Origin: JAFEDN01 sp963844565
Lineage (GTDB): Bacteria; Pseudomonadota; Gammaproteobacteria; Coxiellales; Coxiellaceae
Reading direction: 5' to 3'
Length of the DNA: 64,000 nucleotides
NCBI GenBank assembly: GCA_963844565.1
Contig: CAWJON010000001.1
Span: forward strand, 186,001-250,000
Part shown: piece by piece, positions 18,632 to 29,513 of the stretch
Layout of the letters: each line of letters opens with the position of its first letter
Numbering within the stretch: position 1 is the stretch's first letter
Made by a program: the position numbers and the translations under genes
Notes under the pieces: model-generated
Told to the model about the DNA's origin: nothing
The model's input: the letters and a program-made list of their open reading frames with translations, nothing else
The model's database searches: none

Positions 18632-21600
18632 ATGCCAAAAATTATAAATAAGTCTTCACATACTGTGAGGGTTAATTATCATGGAAGAGAGGTAGGCCTA
18701 ATAGAAAGCGGCCGTACATTGGAAGTAAAAAACACCAATCCTGGATTTTTGGATTTTTTTACTGGAAAGTTTAAAGGTGAAGTTGAAGTTCAGTTTTTAA
18801 GTAAAAAATCATCTGCGTCTATATTGGCCAGCGTGCATTGTACTCACAAAGAAGAATATGTTGGTGTTGATATTACTATCACTAATACCAAGATCATTAC
18901 TGGTGAAACGGGTCTTGGTACTCCGTGGAGTTTCGACAACATGGATGGACCTATATTTGTTCCAATTTATAAAGAAATAGAGACGCCAGTTTCAATTCCT
19001 CCTGAAGAATCTGGTTTTAATCCTAATTCTGATGTAAAAGAACCATTTTATTATCCAAAGGAACCAGACTATTTTGATATAAAACGCGAAAGACAAAAGA
19101 CCCGTCAAATAGAAAATGAGCTATATTGCTTAAAAGATTTAAAGGATCGCATTAAAAACACAATTACTGATATACCTGAACCTGAAAGATCTACTGTCTG
19201 GTCAGATTTTTTAAATAAGCGCTTGCCTCTAAAACCTTCACTGGAATATTTGGAAAATATGAGTAACGATGGGGAGAAAATTTTATCCGAAATTCAAAAA
19301 ATAAGAAGCCGTCACCTTGAATTAGTTGAAGCAAATTCGTTACAACAAATGACTAACCAATTGCACTTTATTATATCCCAAGAAATCAAACCAGATTCGA
19401 TATATTCATCCCGATTTCAAGCACTATTTACAAACGCAGAAGACGCGTTAGAGGAAATTCACGAATATCAATCTAAAATGAAATTGCGAACTGGAGATAG
19501 TCATAGAGATGACGATACTTTCGATTCCGATTTTGAAATAGATATACCAAATATAGTAGATATTAAAAATAGCGTAAATGAAATTGTTAAAGATTTAGAT
19601 AATTTAAATTATGGCATGAAATTTGAGAACGAGATTCAGGAATCAATAAAGAGAATTCACAATATATTGGAAGAACCTATTGCGACTACCTGGGTCTCTT
19701 CAGAAACTTTCAGAAATCAACGAGAGCGTCTAAAGGAAAGCAGTCAATACGCATTACAATACCCTCCTCACTGGACTAATAAAAAACTTTTAGATTATTC
19801 AAAGAGTGTTTTAAAAGAATGGGACTCGCTACCTGAAAAATTTGAGTCGGCAAAAAAGGTTGATGAAAAAGAGCGCGATGAAATTAGAAAGGAGTTATCA
19901 AATTTTAGGGAATGGCTCGATACTTCTATACTGAGCAAAACGTTACCTGATTGTCTACCTTCATTAAGAAATATTTATAAATTTCATACTAATGCAGGCC
20001 AACTTTTACAGTTACAGTTTGAAAAAGATTTTAGACCAACTGATGAAATAAGAGATGCATTATTTCATTTATTCCCGATAGGAAAAAAATTAGCTTTAGA
20101 AATTGAAAAAGAAATGGATAACGAATTAAAAATTATCGAAACGGAGTGCAATAGATTAAGAAAATATTTATCTTCTCTAGATACTCGCAAGCAATTATTT
20201 ATGTTTAGTAGTCAAACTCTGATGAATATTAAATCTTATTGCTCTGAAGGTAATAAGCTGCTGGATTCCTCTGAAGATACAATTTGGATAAAAAAATATC
20301 AAATACAAGGTTTTCTAGAACGACGCTTTACTCTCGAAAATCAAATTGATGAGGCTATAAAAAATCAAGCTATTCAAGTGCGTAAAACCCTGTCTGAATT
20401 GAAAATGAAACTAGAGTCTGATTTATTTCGAGAAAAATTTCCTGAAACTTTAGCTATAAAAGATATATTAATGTTACATGAAAAATTTCTTAAGGAGGCT
20501 CATGAGATTTTAAAACTAGAGAATGCTGCAGATGACCAATTAACAATTATTGTCTGGAATAAAATTAAATCGTCTCTGCAAACCTACGAAGAATTGCAAG
20601 AAAAAATAAATATAGCATTACTTAATTTTCGGGAAGAATTGGATAATGTTAAAAAAAAATTGGCATGGCTAGCTCAATCTCATAAATCTTTAACTATTCT
20701 GGCTAGCATAGAATTACCTGAAAAAGATCGTATTCAAATTGAGGCATATTTAAAATCTACTAGTCAGATTTTGAAGTTGTCAGCCGAAGATGTATTATTT
20801 AATAAAAATAATGAAAAAACCTGTATTGACGGTTTGTCAAAAACAGGACGCGAACTTACACAGAAATTTACACAAATGATCAGCATTGAAGAGACAAGAA
20901 GATCGCGCCGAAAAAAATATAATGACTTATTGGAAATCGAGCTTAAAGATCATCGTGACGGCCATATTTTTAAAGCTCAGTTACCAGAAAATTTAATATT
21001 ATTACAGGAACGTGATAAGTGTTTACAAGAAATTCATCGTGTTTTGGAATTCAAAAATTCTCCGAATGACGAAGAAAATATCGTCCATAGCTACGAACTT
21101 CATGAAGTTCTCAGACAATGTGAAGAATTATCTTCCAGGATTAGAATGACCATTAAAGATTCAGAGGAGCAAAAGCAAATAAGGCGAATTGAAATTATCA
21201 AAGCCAATATTCAAAAACTTACTCGATTTTTAGAAGAACATGAATCTAGTATTCAATCTTTATCCAAACTACCTAATAAAGAAATAGCCAGTGAATGCCA
21301 AGCTATCTGTGAAGATATAAAAAAATGCCAGGCTGACTTTTTCAATCATTCAACCCCTGAATTTCAAATGATGAAAGTCGAGGCCATAATTGAAAGAGTC
21401 TCTGTATTTAAGAAAAAAGTAGCGCATAGCCCTAAATATGCCTCAATAAGCTTGTTGATGCTGAAACTAAATTTAATAGAAAAAGCTGAAAACTATGTGT
21501 CGATGTGGTTTTTTCCTAAAATATTGGGTATAACCACTAATTTTTTCGAAGAAATAACGTTTGGATCGGAAGCATCCACTAAAAATCAATTGGAATCAGA

Positions 21601-21874
21601 CAATAAATTAATAAGTAGTCATTTACCAAGAGGCGATACTGAAAGCGAATTGTCTAACTCGGTTCCATCTACACCTATTATTGAGGAGAAGAAGAGCGTT
21701 TGCTCTCGCACTGATTTATTTAAAATCCGTCCACCGCCTAAATCAGAATTGCGGACTTCAGCTCAAAATTATCGGCCAATTGGAATTAATGAATCTGATG
21801 CTCTGACTCAATCAAATGGGCTAAATAATCCAATTATAAATGTAACACCAGTTATTTACAGAAAATCAAAATGA
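18632..21874 (+). CDS. Spectrin-like coiled-coil repeat protein (1080 aa)
   Basis: ATG 18632 has a strong GAAGGA five bases upstream, so it is preferred to the upstream TTG 18572. Residues 1-120 form a small beta-rich head (MPKIINKSSHTVRVNYHGRE). From about 155 to 970 the protein consists of helical units of about 90-110 residues built on the same plan: a long Leu-rich helix, an LP turn (KTLPDCLPSL, KFPETLAI, IELPEKDR, AQLPENLI, SKLPNKEI), then a second helix. This is a spectrin-like three-helix layout. The C-terminus is Ser/Pro-rich and disordered. No catalytic motif seen. It is followed after 13 bases by the 320-aa gene, so the two are probably co-transcribed. Confidence 0.8.
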   Translation: MPKIINKSSHTVRVNYHGREVGLIESGRTLEVKNTNPGFLDFFTGKFKGEVEVQFLSKKSSASILASVHCTHKEEYVGVDITITNTKIITGETGLGTPWSFDNMDGPIFVPIYKEIETPVSIPPEESGFNPNSDVKEPFYYPKEPDYFDIKRERQKTRQIENELYCLKDLKDRIKNTITDIPEPERSTVWSDFLNKRLPLKPSLEYLENMSNDGEKILSEIQKIRSRHLELVEANSLQQMTNQLHFIISQEIKPDSIYSSRFQALFTNAEDALEEIHEYQSKMKLRTGDSHRDDDTFDSDFEIDIPNIVDIKNSVNEIVKDLDNLNYGMKFENEIQESIKRIHNILEEPIATTWVSSETFRNQRERLKESSQYALQYPPHWTNKKLLDYSKSVLKEWDSLPEKFESAKKVDEKERDEIRKELSNFREWLDTSILSKTLPDCLPSLRNIYKFHTNAGQLLQLQFEKDFRPTDEIRDALFHLFPIGKKLALEIEKEMDNELKIIETECNRLRKYLSSLDTRKQLFMFSSQTLMNIKSYCSEGNKLLDSSEDTIWIKKYQIQGFLERRFTLENQIDEAIKNQAIQVRKTLSELKMKLESDLFREKFPETLAIKDILMLHEKFLKEAHEILKLENAADDQLTIIVWNKIKSSLQTYEELQEKINIALLNFREELDNVKKKLAWLAQSHKSLTILASIELPEKDRIQIEAYLKSTSQILKLSAEDVLFNKNNEKTCIDGLSKTGRELTQKFTQMISIEETRRSRRKKYNDLLEIELKDHRDGHIFKAQLPENLILLQERDKCLQEIHRVLEFKNSPNDEENIVHSYELHEVLRQCEELSSRIRMTIKDSEEQKQIRRIEIIKANIQKLTRFLEEHESSIQSLSKLPNKEIASECQAICEDIKKCQADFFNHSTPEFQMMKVEAIIERVSVFKKKVAHSPKYASISLLMLKLNLIEKAENYVSMWFFPKILGITTNFFEEITFGSEASTKNQLESDNKLISSHLPRGDTESELSNSVPSTPIIEEKKSVCSRTDLFKIRPPPKSELRTSAQNYRPIGINESDALTQSNGLNNPIINVTPVIYRKSK

Positions 21875-21887
21875 GGCAAATGAAAAT

Positions 21888-22850
21888 ATGAGCAAAAGAG
21901 TAGAATTTGAAGAATTTGATTTTCCACCAGAGAAACACATTAAAATTTCTTGCATAAGTGGAATGATTCCATCACAACCTATTCAAGATCACACTCCTGA
22001 ATGTACGTCAGATAGTTCTTATGTAATTGTCCAAAATGGCCAGCTTGCATTAAACTCTAAAAATCGTCCGAAAGGTCAAAATGACCCGCAGGTACAGCAA
22101 AAAGTCGCACGGCGGATTGAAAAAGATGCAGAATTAGCAAAAAAAAACAATATAGTTATTAATGAAAAATTGACTGAATTCTCTCAAACTGTAAAAGAAA
22201 AAGGTCGTTTTCCATTAAGAGCTGAAAGAATAGATATGTGTCATGGGGTATCTACAAACGTATTGTCTACAACATTAGTTGATGGACTCAATACGTTACC
22301 AAAAATACAAAATAAAGAGCAAGCTATGGAGCTTGCGGAAAACCTATATGATGTCGTTGATCAAGTGGCCTCATCCGGTGATGACGAATCTAGAAGTACT
22401 ATAAAAGATTTAACACAGGGCGAAGGCACTCCTCAAGAACGCGCCAAAAAGACTAATTGTCTTTTGAAAAAACTGAGTAATAGTTCTCCAGGTTTATTTC
22501 CTGGAGATGCTTCACGTAATAGGACAATACAAGAAAACTATGACCCGCATACTATTAATACGGATCCTGAGAATCCAGTGATGTTAGAAAGACATGCAGG
22601 TATGAAGGAGAGTGTAGACAAACTTCATCGTACTCTTGATAAACCGGTTTATTCGCCAAAAATAACGGGAAGTGGCAGTATATTAAGTTCTACCGGAGGT
22701 GAGATTCCGCCGCATGCCTCACTCACAGTTTTAACGACTGAAGGTCGTAAAACTCCAACCTCAGACTTGCTTGCTCAAGGAACATTTTCTAAAAAAACAA
22801 AACAGTCCTCCAAGCATCACAGTGATAAAAGTGCAACCCTTGAATTGTGA
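21888..22850 (+). CDS. Hypothetical protein, hydrophilic (320 aa)
   Basis: It follows the coiled-coil gene by 13 bases and is probably in the same operon. The 320-residue product is hydrophilic, with no signal peptide or membrane helix. Its ends are disordered and rich in Ser, Thr, Pro and Lys (tail SSKHHSDKSATLEL). A helical core lies at about residues 60-210. Nothing in it is recognised. A polar, unstructured C-terminus is compatible with type IV secretion, but that signal is too degenerate to call by eye. Confidence 0.65.
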   Translation: MSKRVEFEEFDFPPEKHIKISCISGMIPSQPIQDHTPECTSDSSYVIVQNGQLALNSKNRPKGQNDPQVQQKVARRIEKDAELAKKNNIVINEKLTEFSQTVKEKGRFPLRAERIDMCHGVSTNVLSTTLVDGLNTLPKIQNKEQAMELAENLYDVVDQVASSGDDESRSTIKDLTQGEGTPQERAKKTNCLLKKLSNSSPGLFPGDASRNRTIQENYDPHTINTDPENPVMLERHAGMKESVDKLHRTLDKPVYSPKITGSGSILSSTGGEIPPHASLTVLTTEGRKTPTSDLLAQGTFSKKTKQSSKHHSDKSATLEL

Positions 22851-23033
22851 ATTATATTCCATAATTCAGTGCCTTGATCAAAGGAAATGGTTTTGAAAAT
22901 TTTTGGATCTTCGTGCTAAAATTTTTTTAATAGCGTTCATCACTTGCGCAAAAGATTTGTTTTCATTTACTTTACCTAAAAAAATCTTTATACTCACAGA
23001 CAATAGAAGAGCTATAAAAAGGAGGGATAGAAA

Positions 23034-25287
23034 ATGCGTACGGAAGAATTGAAATCAACTCAAGTTGAGCCCCTTCAAGAAACCAAACCTCTCTTAGACG
23101 ACCTATTATCAGATAGCATATCGCAGGCTATTTTATTCGGGAATCCGCGTCAATTGATGAGGGAAATTGAATTTGAGTTACATAGACCTGATTTTAGAGA
23201 TGAAAATCCGCTTTATTTGGATGAGAAATACTTGGATCTTTCAACTCGACAAAAATATCCTCCAGTCGATTCTTTGTTAAAGTTATTATCGGCAAATGTT
23301 GATAATACTCCTCAGTTAGAAGAAAAGCATATTTATTTGCTGATGGCTTGCATTTTTTCATAATCTTCCATCGTTATTTACCAAATTATTATCGAAATTG
23401 GTTACTGGACAGTTTACACCTAAAAAAATATTTCAATTATATTGGCTGGCCATGCATCTAAATCGAGATCAATTTTTCGCTAAATTAGCGCCATTGGCTC
23501 CTCCCCCTGAAATTTTCCGTCTCGCTTATCTTCATCAGTATTTTGATCATCTTTCTACGACAGCCATTGAATTATTGTGGAATCCACTCACTCTTCTGCA
23601 AAAGAAAAGTGCCATAAATGGTATTTTTCTGTCGACTCAGCAGACTGACAGTAAAGATTTAAAGTTGCCTGAGAGCATTAAGAGCTGGATTAGAACAAAA
23701 GAAGATGAAGATGAAGACTTCAGTTCATTCTGCGAAGCAAACAACACCGAGCTAATCATGACATTGGTGGATTCAAGCCACGCAGACATTAGTTTGAAGA
23801 ACCTTTGTCTCCTATTGAATAATGAAGAATATACAAAAGTGATCATCACACTCAGCCCCGAAACAGACGATGATCTAACAACTTCGTTGCGCCAAAAATT
23901 AAAAAGATATGTTCAGCATACGTCATCTGATGAACTTGAGTCTCAAAGTGATGTTTTTAACTTTATGGCTTTTTTAGATGGCAGTGTATTAACCCATATA
24001 GAATATTTATCTCAAGTTTTGTCAGATCCGCAAGAGTTTAAATTTTGTGTTTCTCAATATTTAGATTCTGAAGAAAAAGGGGAGTTTGGATTACAGGCAA
24101 TGTTGTTGATTAAAGCTTTGATAAAAAATAAACCTTTGAAAAATGATTTGTGGTATAAAATAGCTCGACTTGAACAAAGTGAAGAAAAAGAGTTTAAGGG
24201 TCAACAAGATCAACCAACACCTTCATTGCCAGCGCAAATCGCAAGCAATCTAATTCCCTTAATGTCCGAAGTTGAAATTAAATCTGCATACCAGATCTTA
24301 GGGGTTTTCTATTTTGATAACGAAGATCAAAAATCATCTTCAATAATTGATCTTCCACCCAGCGCCTGGAAAATTATTAGCGGTTATCTCCCTCTACGGG
24401 AAAAAGAGGCAATATTAGATTATTTTCCGGGTTCAACCCTAGCATCTGCTCATTTAAGAAAAATACAGAATGCAGAAAAAAATCTAACGACTATTCACCG
24501 ATTGATGGCTGAGATTAAAGCAACAGAAGGTTATCCTGCAATTTCATTTCGATTGCTAAAAAAATATATAATAGAATTTTTTTTGGGCCCTATCTTTTTA
24601 AGCACCTTCCCGACAAGTTTTATTCTGTACAACAATTTTCAAAAGATAATGGCCAATCTTGCTAATTCTCTAATTTGGCAGATGTGCATGGAAATTGGAT
24701 ATTCTACAGATCTTGGCCATAAAACTTGCAAACTGCCCAGCAATCAAACAAGCATCCCGTTAAATCAAACTCAGATTTGTGACCAATTCTGCGCTGAAGA
24801 AGTCGAGCCTAGGGTATCACCGGTCGGCGTTAGATTTATAATTTCGGCTACGCTTGCATCGTTAACATCGACCTATATCATACCAATTTTCCTTTGGAAA
24901 ATATCTAAATTTATCTGCTGTAGAAATCTAACAGTAACTCGCTCAAATGTGGAAATTGTTCCCTCTCAGCTAAAATTACGCATACGTGGTTTATTTAATG
25001 ATTTAAATAAAGCTCCTCCTGACTTAGCAGGAACAACGGTCGCAACAGTTGACAGAGCCTTAGCTAGCCTGTCCCCAGAAGAAAAGGATTTAGTTTCTGG
25101 ATTAGATGAAAAGAAACAGGGACCACGTCAACTTACCATCGTCACAACAGGAGGTCGCGAAGAAAACTCACTTTCTCCCTTGTTTAAAGCAGGGCGTTGG
25201 CTTTTTTCTCCTTTACTTGGAACTCCACTTCCTGGAGGCAGAGATAACACACCTGTTACCACAGAAGATAAAGTATTCTCACCGTAA
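23034..25287 (+). pseudogene. Large membrane-tailed hypothetical gene split by a one-base frameshift
   Basis: ATG 23034 has a very strong AGGAGG-type site. The frame ends at TAA 23361 after 109 residues, but the +1 frame continues without a stop (LAFFHNLPSLFTKLLSKLVTG) to 25287. Removing one T from the six-T run at 23353-23358 joins both parts into a protein of about 750 residues. The second part has no good start of its own (TTG 23398, no ribosome-binding site). The body is helical. Residues near the C-terminus hold two membrane segments (LGPIFLSTFPTSFILY and IISATLASLTSTYIIPIFLW), which suggests membrane anchoring, and a charged tail. Family not recognised. It could be an indel error, phase variation or real decay. 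Confidence 0.65.
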
Positions 25288-25447
25288 ATGGTTTCACCTA
25301 GTGGCCACACAACCCAAATATCTTTTTCAAGCAAATGAGCAAAGCGACTAATTTTTAATACGATTAATAAAGTCAAGGGCACCGGCACAGGTTGTTATAG
25401 TGAAAACTAACGTTTAGAATTGTCTGCAAGCTTGACAGGAGTTAATC

Positions 25448-26713
25448 ATGCGGCCAAAAAGTTTACTTACTTTAATTTTTTCTATTCTTTTATTTCATAT
25501 TTTGGCTGATGGATTAATTATGCCCGTTTCAGCGCATAGCTTAAAAATAGATCACCCAGTTTCCGTTTTAATGAGTCAATTAGCTACTTCTCACGATGTC
25601 ACTTTGGGATTATGGCTGTTCGTTATTATGTTTCCTTATGTAGTGGCAACTATTTTCTTCACTGGCGCATCTGATAAATATAGCCGCAAAATCATGTTGA
25701 TTAGGTGTTTTAGTTTTTCCAGTTTGGGATATTTTTTACTGCTGGCCAGCCAGATCGTCGATACCTTCTTTTTACCTTTAGTGGGAATGATGTTTTTAGC
25801 AATTGGTTCCGCTAGTACAGCCATTTTGCAAGCGTATATAGTTGATAATTGCCAAACTCAATTTAAGAAATGCTATTGTTTTGCCGTTGTCACTGCGATC
25901 ATGACAGCTGCATATGTTCCTATGGCTCAATTGAGTAACTACGTTTTACATAGCTATCAATGGGTTACTTTCGAAGGAGTTGCGATAATTGCCTTATTTT
26001 TTAGTATAATCAGTTTATTATTCACTATATTCTTGATTCCGAACACTAAACGTAAATTTGAAAAAAATAAGTTTGAATTTGATGATATTGCTCACAGTAT
26101 CGCCCATATTTTTTCTATACCGATGGCGCGAAATTTACTTGTAACATTAATATTATTTCAGTTTTCTTGGGGAATTTTCTTTCAAAATATCTATTATCAT
26201 ATGACTAATTTTCATCATTACTTGCATAAAGCAAGCTGTTTATTCACTACATTTTTGTGTTTTACCTCCGCGATACTTTTATTATTTATTTATCCAATAA
26301 TAATACGATATTTTCCTTTAAATCGATTAATTTATTTGTGTTTTTTATTTTGTAGTCTCGGATTTATTTTATGTAGTTATTTAAGTTCCATACCACCATG
26401 GATTATAATAATGATAATTGCAACCGGTACAAGCATGATTGCACCAACCTTGTGGACTCTATTATCTAATCAAATTGACAATAATCATCAGGGCATCTTA
26501 ATGGGTTTAACAGGCATGATCTGGGCAATTACTTGGACATTGGGTGGCGCTTTAAATGGAATATTAAACATTTTTAGCCTATCATTGCCGTTGCAAATTT
26601 CTTCGGTCTTAGCGTTAATAGCACTATTGCAGATTTGGTTGCTAAATCGTAACCGTTCAGGAGGTAGAAGAGAGCGCCCTCTTCTACCTGATATTGATGA
26701 AAAAATTGCGTAG
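25448..26713 (+). CDS. MFS family transporter
   Basis: A 421-residue inner-membrane protein with about twelve membrane helices. The loop between helices 2 and 3 reads GASDKYSRKIML, the major facilitator signature. AGGAG precedes ATG 25448. The first helices and the central cytoplasmic loop (KRKFEKNKFEFDD) fit drug/H+ or metabolite antiporters. The substrate cannot be inferred. The gene sits alone between the frameshifted large gene and a convergent hypothetical gene whose stop is adjacent. Confidence 0.85.
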   Translation: MRPKSLLTLIFSILLFHILADGLIMPVSAHSLKIDHPVSVLMSQLATSHDVTLGLWLFVIMFPYVVATIFFTGASDKYSRKIMLIRCFSFSSLGYFLLLASQIVDTFFLPLVGMMFLAIGSASTAILQAYIVDNCQTQFKKCYCFAVVTAIMTAAYVPMAQLSNYVLHSYQWVTFEGVAIIALFFSIISLLFTIFLIPNTKRKFEKNKFEFDDIAHSIAHIFSIPMARNLLVTLILFQFSWGIFFQNIYYHMTNFHHYLHKASCLFTTFLCFTSAILLLFIYPIIIRYFPLNRLIYLCFLFCSLGFILCSYLSSIPPWIIIMIIATGTSMIAPTLWTLLSNQIDNNHQGILMGLTGMIWAITWTLGGALNGILNIFSLSLPLQISSVLALIALLQIWLLNRNRSGGRRERPLLPDIDEKIA

Positions 26714-28693
26714 TTAACCGGTGGGCGTTATCGCTGCTGGAGCTACCATTATAGATAACACTTCATCTGACTGAACACGCTGCTCTTTACTTATAGCCGA
26801 TCTAGTTCCACCATTGTATAAGTTATCTCTTGACCCAGACAAAGTTGGGGTTGTAAAGTTTTGTACCGTTTTTTTCATTAAATAACTTAAGGCGATTAAG
26901 AGGAACAACATGGCAAGTGCTAGACTTTTTAATAATAAAGCAGCATTGGGTGATTCTCTATTGTCAATTTGATTAACAATCATAAACATTGTTGTAATAA
27001 TTCCTCCGATACTTACAAATAATGGGGTCAAAGACTGCGTTTTTTCAATTGTTTGTTGCATTCCTTGTTTTAATTGACTTATTTTTTGTTCATGTTGCTT
27101 TATTTCTAGTATTTTATGTTCTTGTTCCAGAGGATGAGTTAATGTGGGCATCAGGGGTTTACATTCAAGTCCTTGGGTGCTGATTACTGCATTCAGTATT
27201 TCGTTTATTAACAACTCATCTTGGGTAGCCTTAGCTTTAACAAAAACAGGATTTAGCGTTGACAATCCATTTACTTTTTCTCTTATTTTAGCAAGACTCT
27301 TAGCCATGTTTCCATGCAACTTATTAATAATATTTATGAGATTATTAGCATCAGGTTTATGCAATAAAGCGACGTCTTTTTCTATAGTAGATAAATGTTG
27401 AATGGTGATATTATAATTTAGCTGAATTTTTGCTAAAGTTTTTTGCATAATATCAAAGACATTATCCCTATAATGTTCACAAAGAAAAGCCACTTGGCCA
27501 TAATTCAGTATGAATTTTGTCGATGAACTGGCGATCAAGCTTAGTGCAGCAGCCGAGATGCTAATACTCAATAAGTGGGTGACAAATGAATATACTGATT
27601 TTAACTCCGCTGCGGTCATCACACGGTATTGAGCAGATAAACCACTTTCCCTTTCTTGAACGATAATCTTAAAACCAAAATAAAAAGGATGATAGTTATT
27701 GAAAAACCAATTTACAACTCTTTTTGGATTGCTATACAAATAATTTAAGTAATTCTGGTAAATTTTTTCTTCCTCAGGCGGCATTAGTTCATCTATGGTT
27801 GGCAATGCTTCTTTGATGGTTAAATCAGCGCCACATTCCTGTGCCGTTAAAATATAGGAAGCAGTTTTCTTAATATTCTCTAGTGGAAAAAAATCTGATT
27901 TTTTCGGAAAGAATAATGCACTGTCGTTGGTCAATGGTCTTCTAACTGCAATACCTTCCTTAAACGCTCTAAGATCTATATTTTGATGATTGATGACCTT
28001 ATCATGCGGAAAAACTAACTTTATAAATAAACTTAAGGAATTTTTAGCCAACTCTAGACTGTTGGTTTTCAAGAATTCCAAATCCTCTCTTGCAGAAGTA
28101 TTTTCTGCTATTTTTTTTAATTCAGCCAATGCTGATGTTAAATAACTGATTGCCGTCTGACAAGGAACGAGACGTTGATTGCTGTCCGGCACAGCTTGAA
28201 AACGATTTAAAAAAGCGATCATCATTTTTAATAAACTGGTTGTTTCTTCGCATTTGGCTTTACCTCTTGGCGCGACCTTAGATACCAGATAGCTTATCAA
28301 CTGCATCGCATAAAGTTTGGCAGGTATGTCGGGATACACATAAGCATTATAATTTTTATTATTTTTTGTCAGCAACGCTGTATAAGGCGTAATCGCCGAA
28401 TCGGCTTGCTTAAGAAGATTTTGATATTGATAATATTCATTACCTTCAATATAATCTCGATCTAAATTTTGCAATAGTTGTGGTATTTTAATTTGTGCAA
28501 TTAGTTTTTCTTCGTTTAAGTCAAAAATTTCATTGTGGAGAAAGTGATTATCTTGGCAAGATTTCATCCACATTTCATGTAGGGTATTAAAATGTTCAAG
28601 TGAATTTTTCTTGAATTCATTTTTATAAACAAGTTCTCCAGCTTTTAAAATTGTGCTTGCAACAGACATGAGTGGCTCAATATTTTTACTCAT
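26714..28693 (-). CDS. Hypothetical protein with C-terminal membrane hairpin (659 aa)
   Basis: ATG 28693 has AAGGA at the right distance, so it is preferred to the GTG 36 bases upstream. The 659-residue protein is mostly helical. Two membrane segments lie close together near the C-terminus (TPLFVSIGGIITTMFMIVN and LLKSLALAMLFLLIALSYLM), preceded by a coiled coil (KILEIKQHEQKISQLKQGMQ). Such coiled-coil plus hairpin ends occur in inclusion- or vacuole-membrane proteins of intracellular bacteria, but no family is recognised. Its 3' end touches the MFS gene. It is separate from the two-component genes upstream. Confidence 0.7.
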   Translation of the reverse strand: MSKNIEPLMSVASTILKAGELVYKNEFKKNSLEHFNTLHEMWMKSCQDNHFLHNEIFDLNEEKLIAQIKIPQLLQNLDRDYIEGNEYYQYQNLLKQADSAITPYTALLTKNNKNYNAYVYPDIPAKLYAMQLISYLVSKVAPRGKAKCEETTSLLKMMIAFLNRFQAVPDSNQRLVPCQTAISYLTSALAELKKIAENTSAREDLEFLKTNSLELAKNSLSLFIKLVFPHDKVINHQNIDLRAFKEGIAVRRPLTNDSALFFPKKSDFFPLENIKKTASYILTAQECGADLTIKEALPTIDELMPPEEEKIYQNYLNYLYSNPKRVVNWFFNNYHPFYFGFKIIVQERESGLSAQYRVMTAAELKSVYSFVTHLLSISISAAALSLIASSSTKFILNYGQVAFLCEHYRDNVFDIMQKTLAKIQLNYNITIQHLSTIEKDVALLHKPDANNLINIINKLHGNMAKSLAKIREKVNGLSTLNPVFVKAKATQDELLINEILNAVISTQGLECKPLMPTLTHPLEQEHKILEIKQHEQKISQLKQGMQQTIEKTQSLTPLFVSIGGIITTMFMIVNQIDNRESPNAALLLKSLALAMLFLLIALSYLMKKTVQNFTTPTLSGSRDNLYNGGTRSAISKEQRVQSDEVLSIMVAPAAITPTG

Positions 28694-28775
28694 AAAGGGT
28701 TCCTTAAATAAATTTAAAATAAAGAACACATTCTTTACGGAATATATTGCAGAAAGATTTCAGATTTGTAACAAA

Positions 28776-29513
28776 TTATTTCAATTCAACGGGAATAGAG
28801 AACATATAACCACCACCCCGCACAGTCTTGATGAATTGAGGTTGCTTATTGTCAGTTTCTATTTTTTGTCTTAATCGACTTATTTGGACATCAATGCAGC
28901 GATCAAATGGGAAGCTGGAGCGGTTTTTTGCCATATCTAGCAATTGATCTCGCGTAAGCACTCGAAGCGGGTGGGTAACAAAAGTCAGCAAAAGTTCATA
29001 TTCCCCTGTACTTAAAATAACCTCAACATTTTCTTTAGTGAAAAGCCGACGGGTACTTTTATCTAAGATCCAACCCGAAAAAATAAATTTTGATTTTGTT
29101 ACTTGCGAATGAGCACTATCTTGAGATTTCCCTGTTCGTCTCAAAACAGCTTTAACTCGAGCTAACAACTCCCTAGGGTTGAACGGTTTGGTAAGATAAT
29201 CGTCTGCACCCAATTCTAAGCCAACAATACGATCCGTTTCTTCATGATTAGCGGTTAACATAATAATAGGCGCCTGACTAATTTTTCTTATTTTTTGGCA
29301 TAGAGTAAAACCATCATCTCCGGGTAACATCAAATCTAAAATGATTAAATGAACGCCTTCGGATGGCAATTTTTGCAACATCTCTTTACCATCACCAGCA
29401 AGTAAAGTTTGAAAACCGTGTTGTTTAAAGAATTTACTTAATAAACTGCGGATTCCATAATCATCGTCAACGATTAATATGCAATGTGATTTATCTTGAT
29501 TCACCTGATTCAT
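28776..29513 (-). CDS. OmpR-family response regulator
   Basis: A 245-residue cytoplasmic regulator. The receiver domain has the acidic pair VDDD near residue 15, the phospho-acceptor Asp 60 in LDLMLPGDDG and Lys 109 in TKPFNP. The C-terminal winged helix has LLDMAKNRSSFPFDRCIDV and ISRLRQKIE and ends RGGGYMF, as in OmpR. Of the two adjacent ATGs, the one at 29513 has the better spacing from GGAGG. It overlaps the 3' end of the upstream kinase gene by 23 bases, so the pair is one coupled unit. The target genes are unknown; an OmpR-like rather than KdpE-like assignment is based on the effector-domain wording. Confidence 0.9.
   Translation of the reverse strand: MNQVNQDKSHCILIVDDDYGIRSLLSKFFKQHGFQTLLAGDGKEMLQKLPSEGVHLIILDLMLPGDDGFTLCQKIRKISQAPIIMLTANHEETDRIVGLELGADDYLTKPFNPRELLARVKAVLRRTGKSQDSAHSQVTKSKFIFSGWILDKSTRRLFTKENVEVILSTGEYELLLTFVTHPLRVLTRDQLLDMAKNRSSFPFDRCIDVQISRLRQKIETDNKQPQFIKTVRGGGYMFSIPVELK

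Noticed and set aside
28776..29513. Calling this response regulator the missing KdpE
   Set aside because: It is encoded with its own EnvZ-like kinase 17 kb away and its effector domain reads as OmpR-like.
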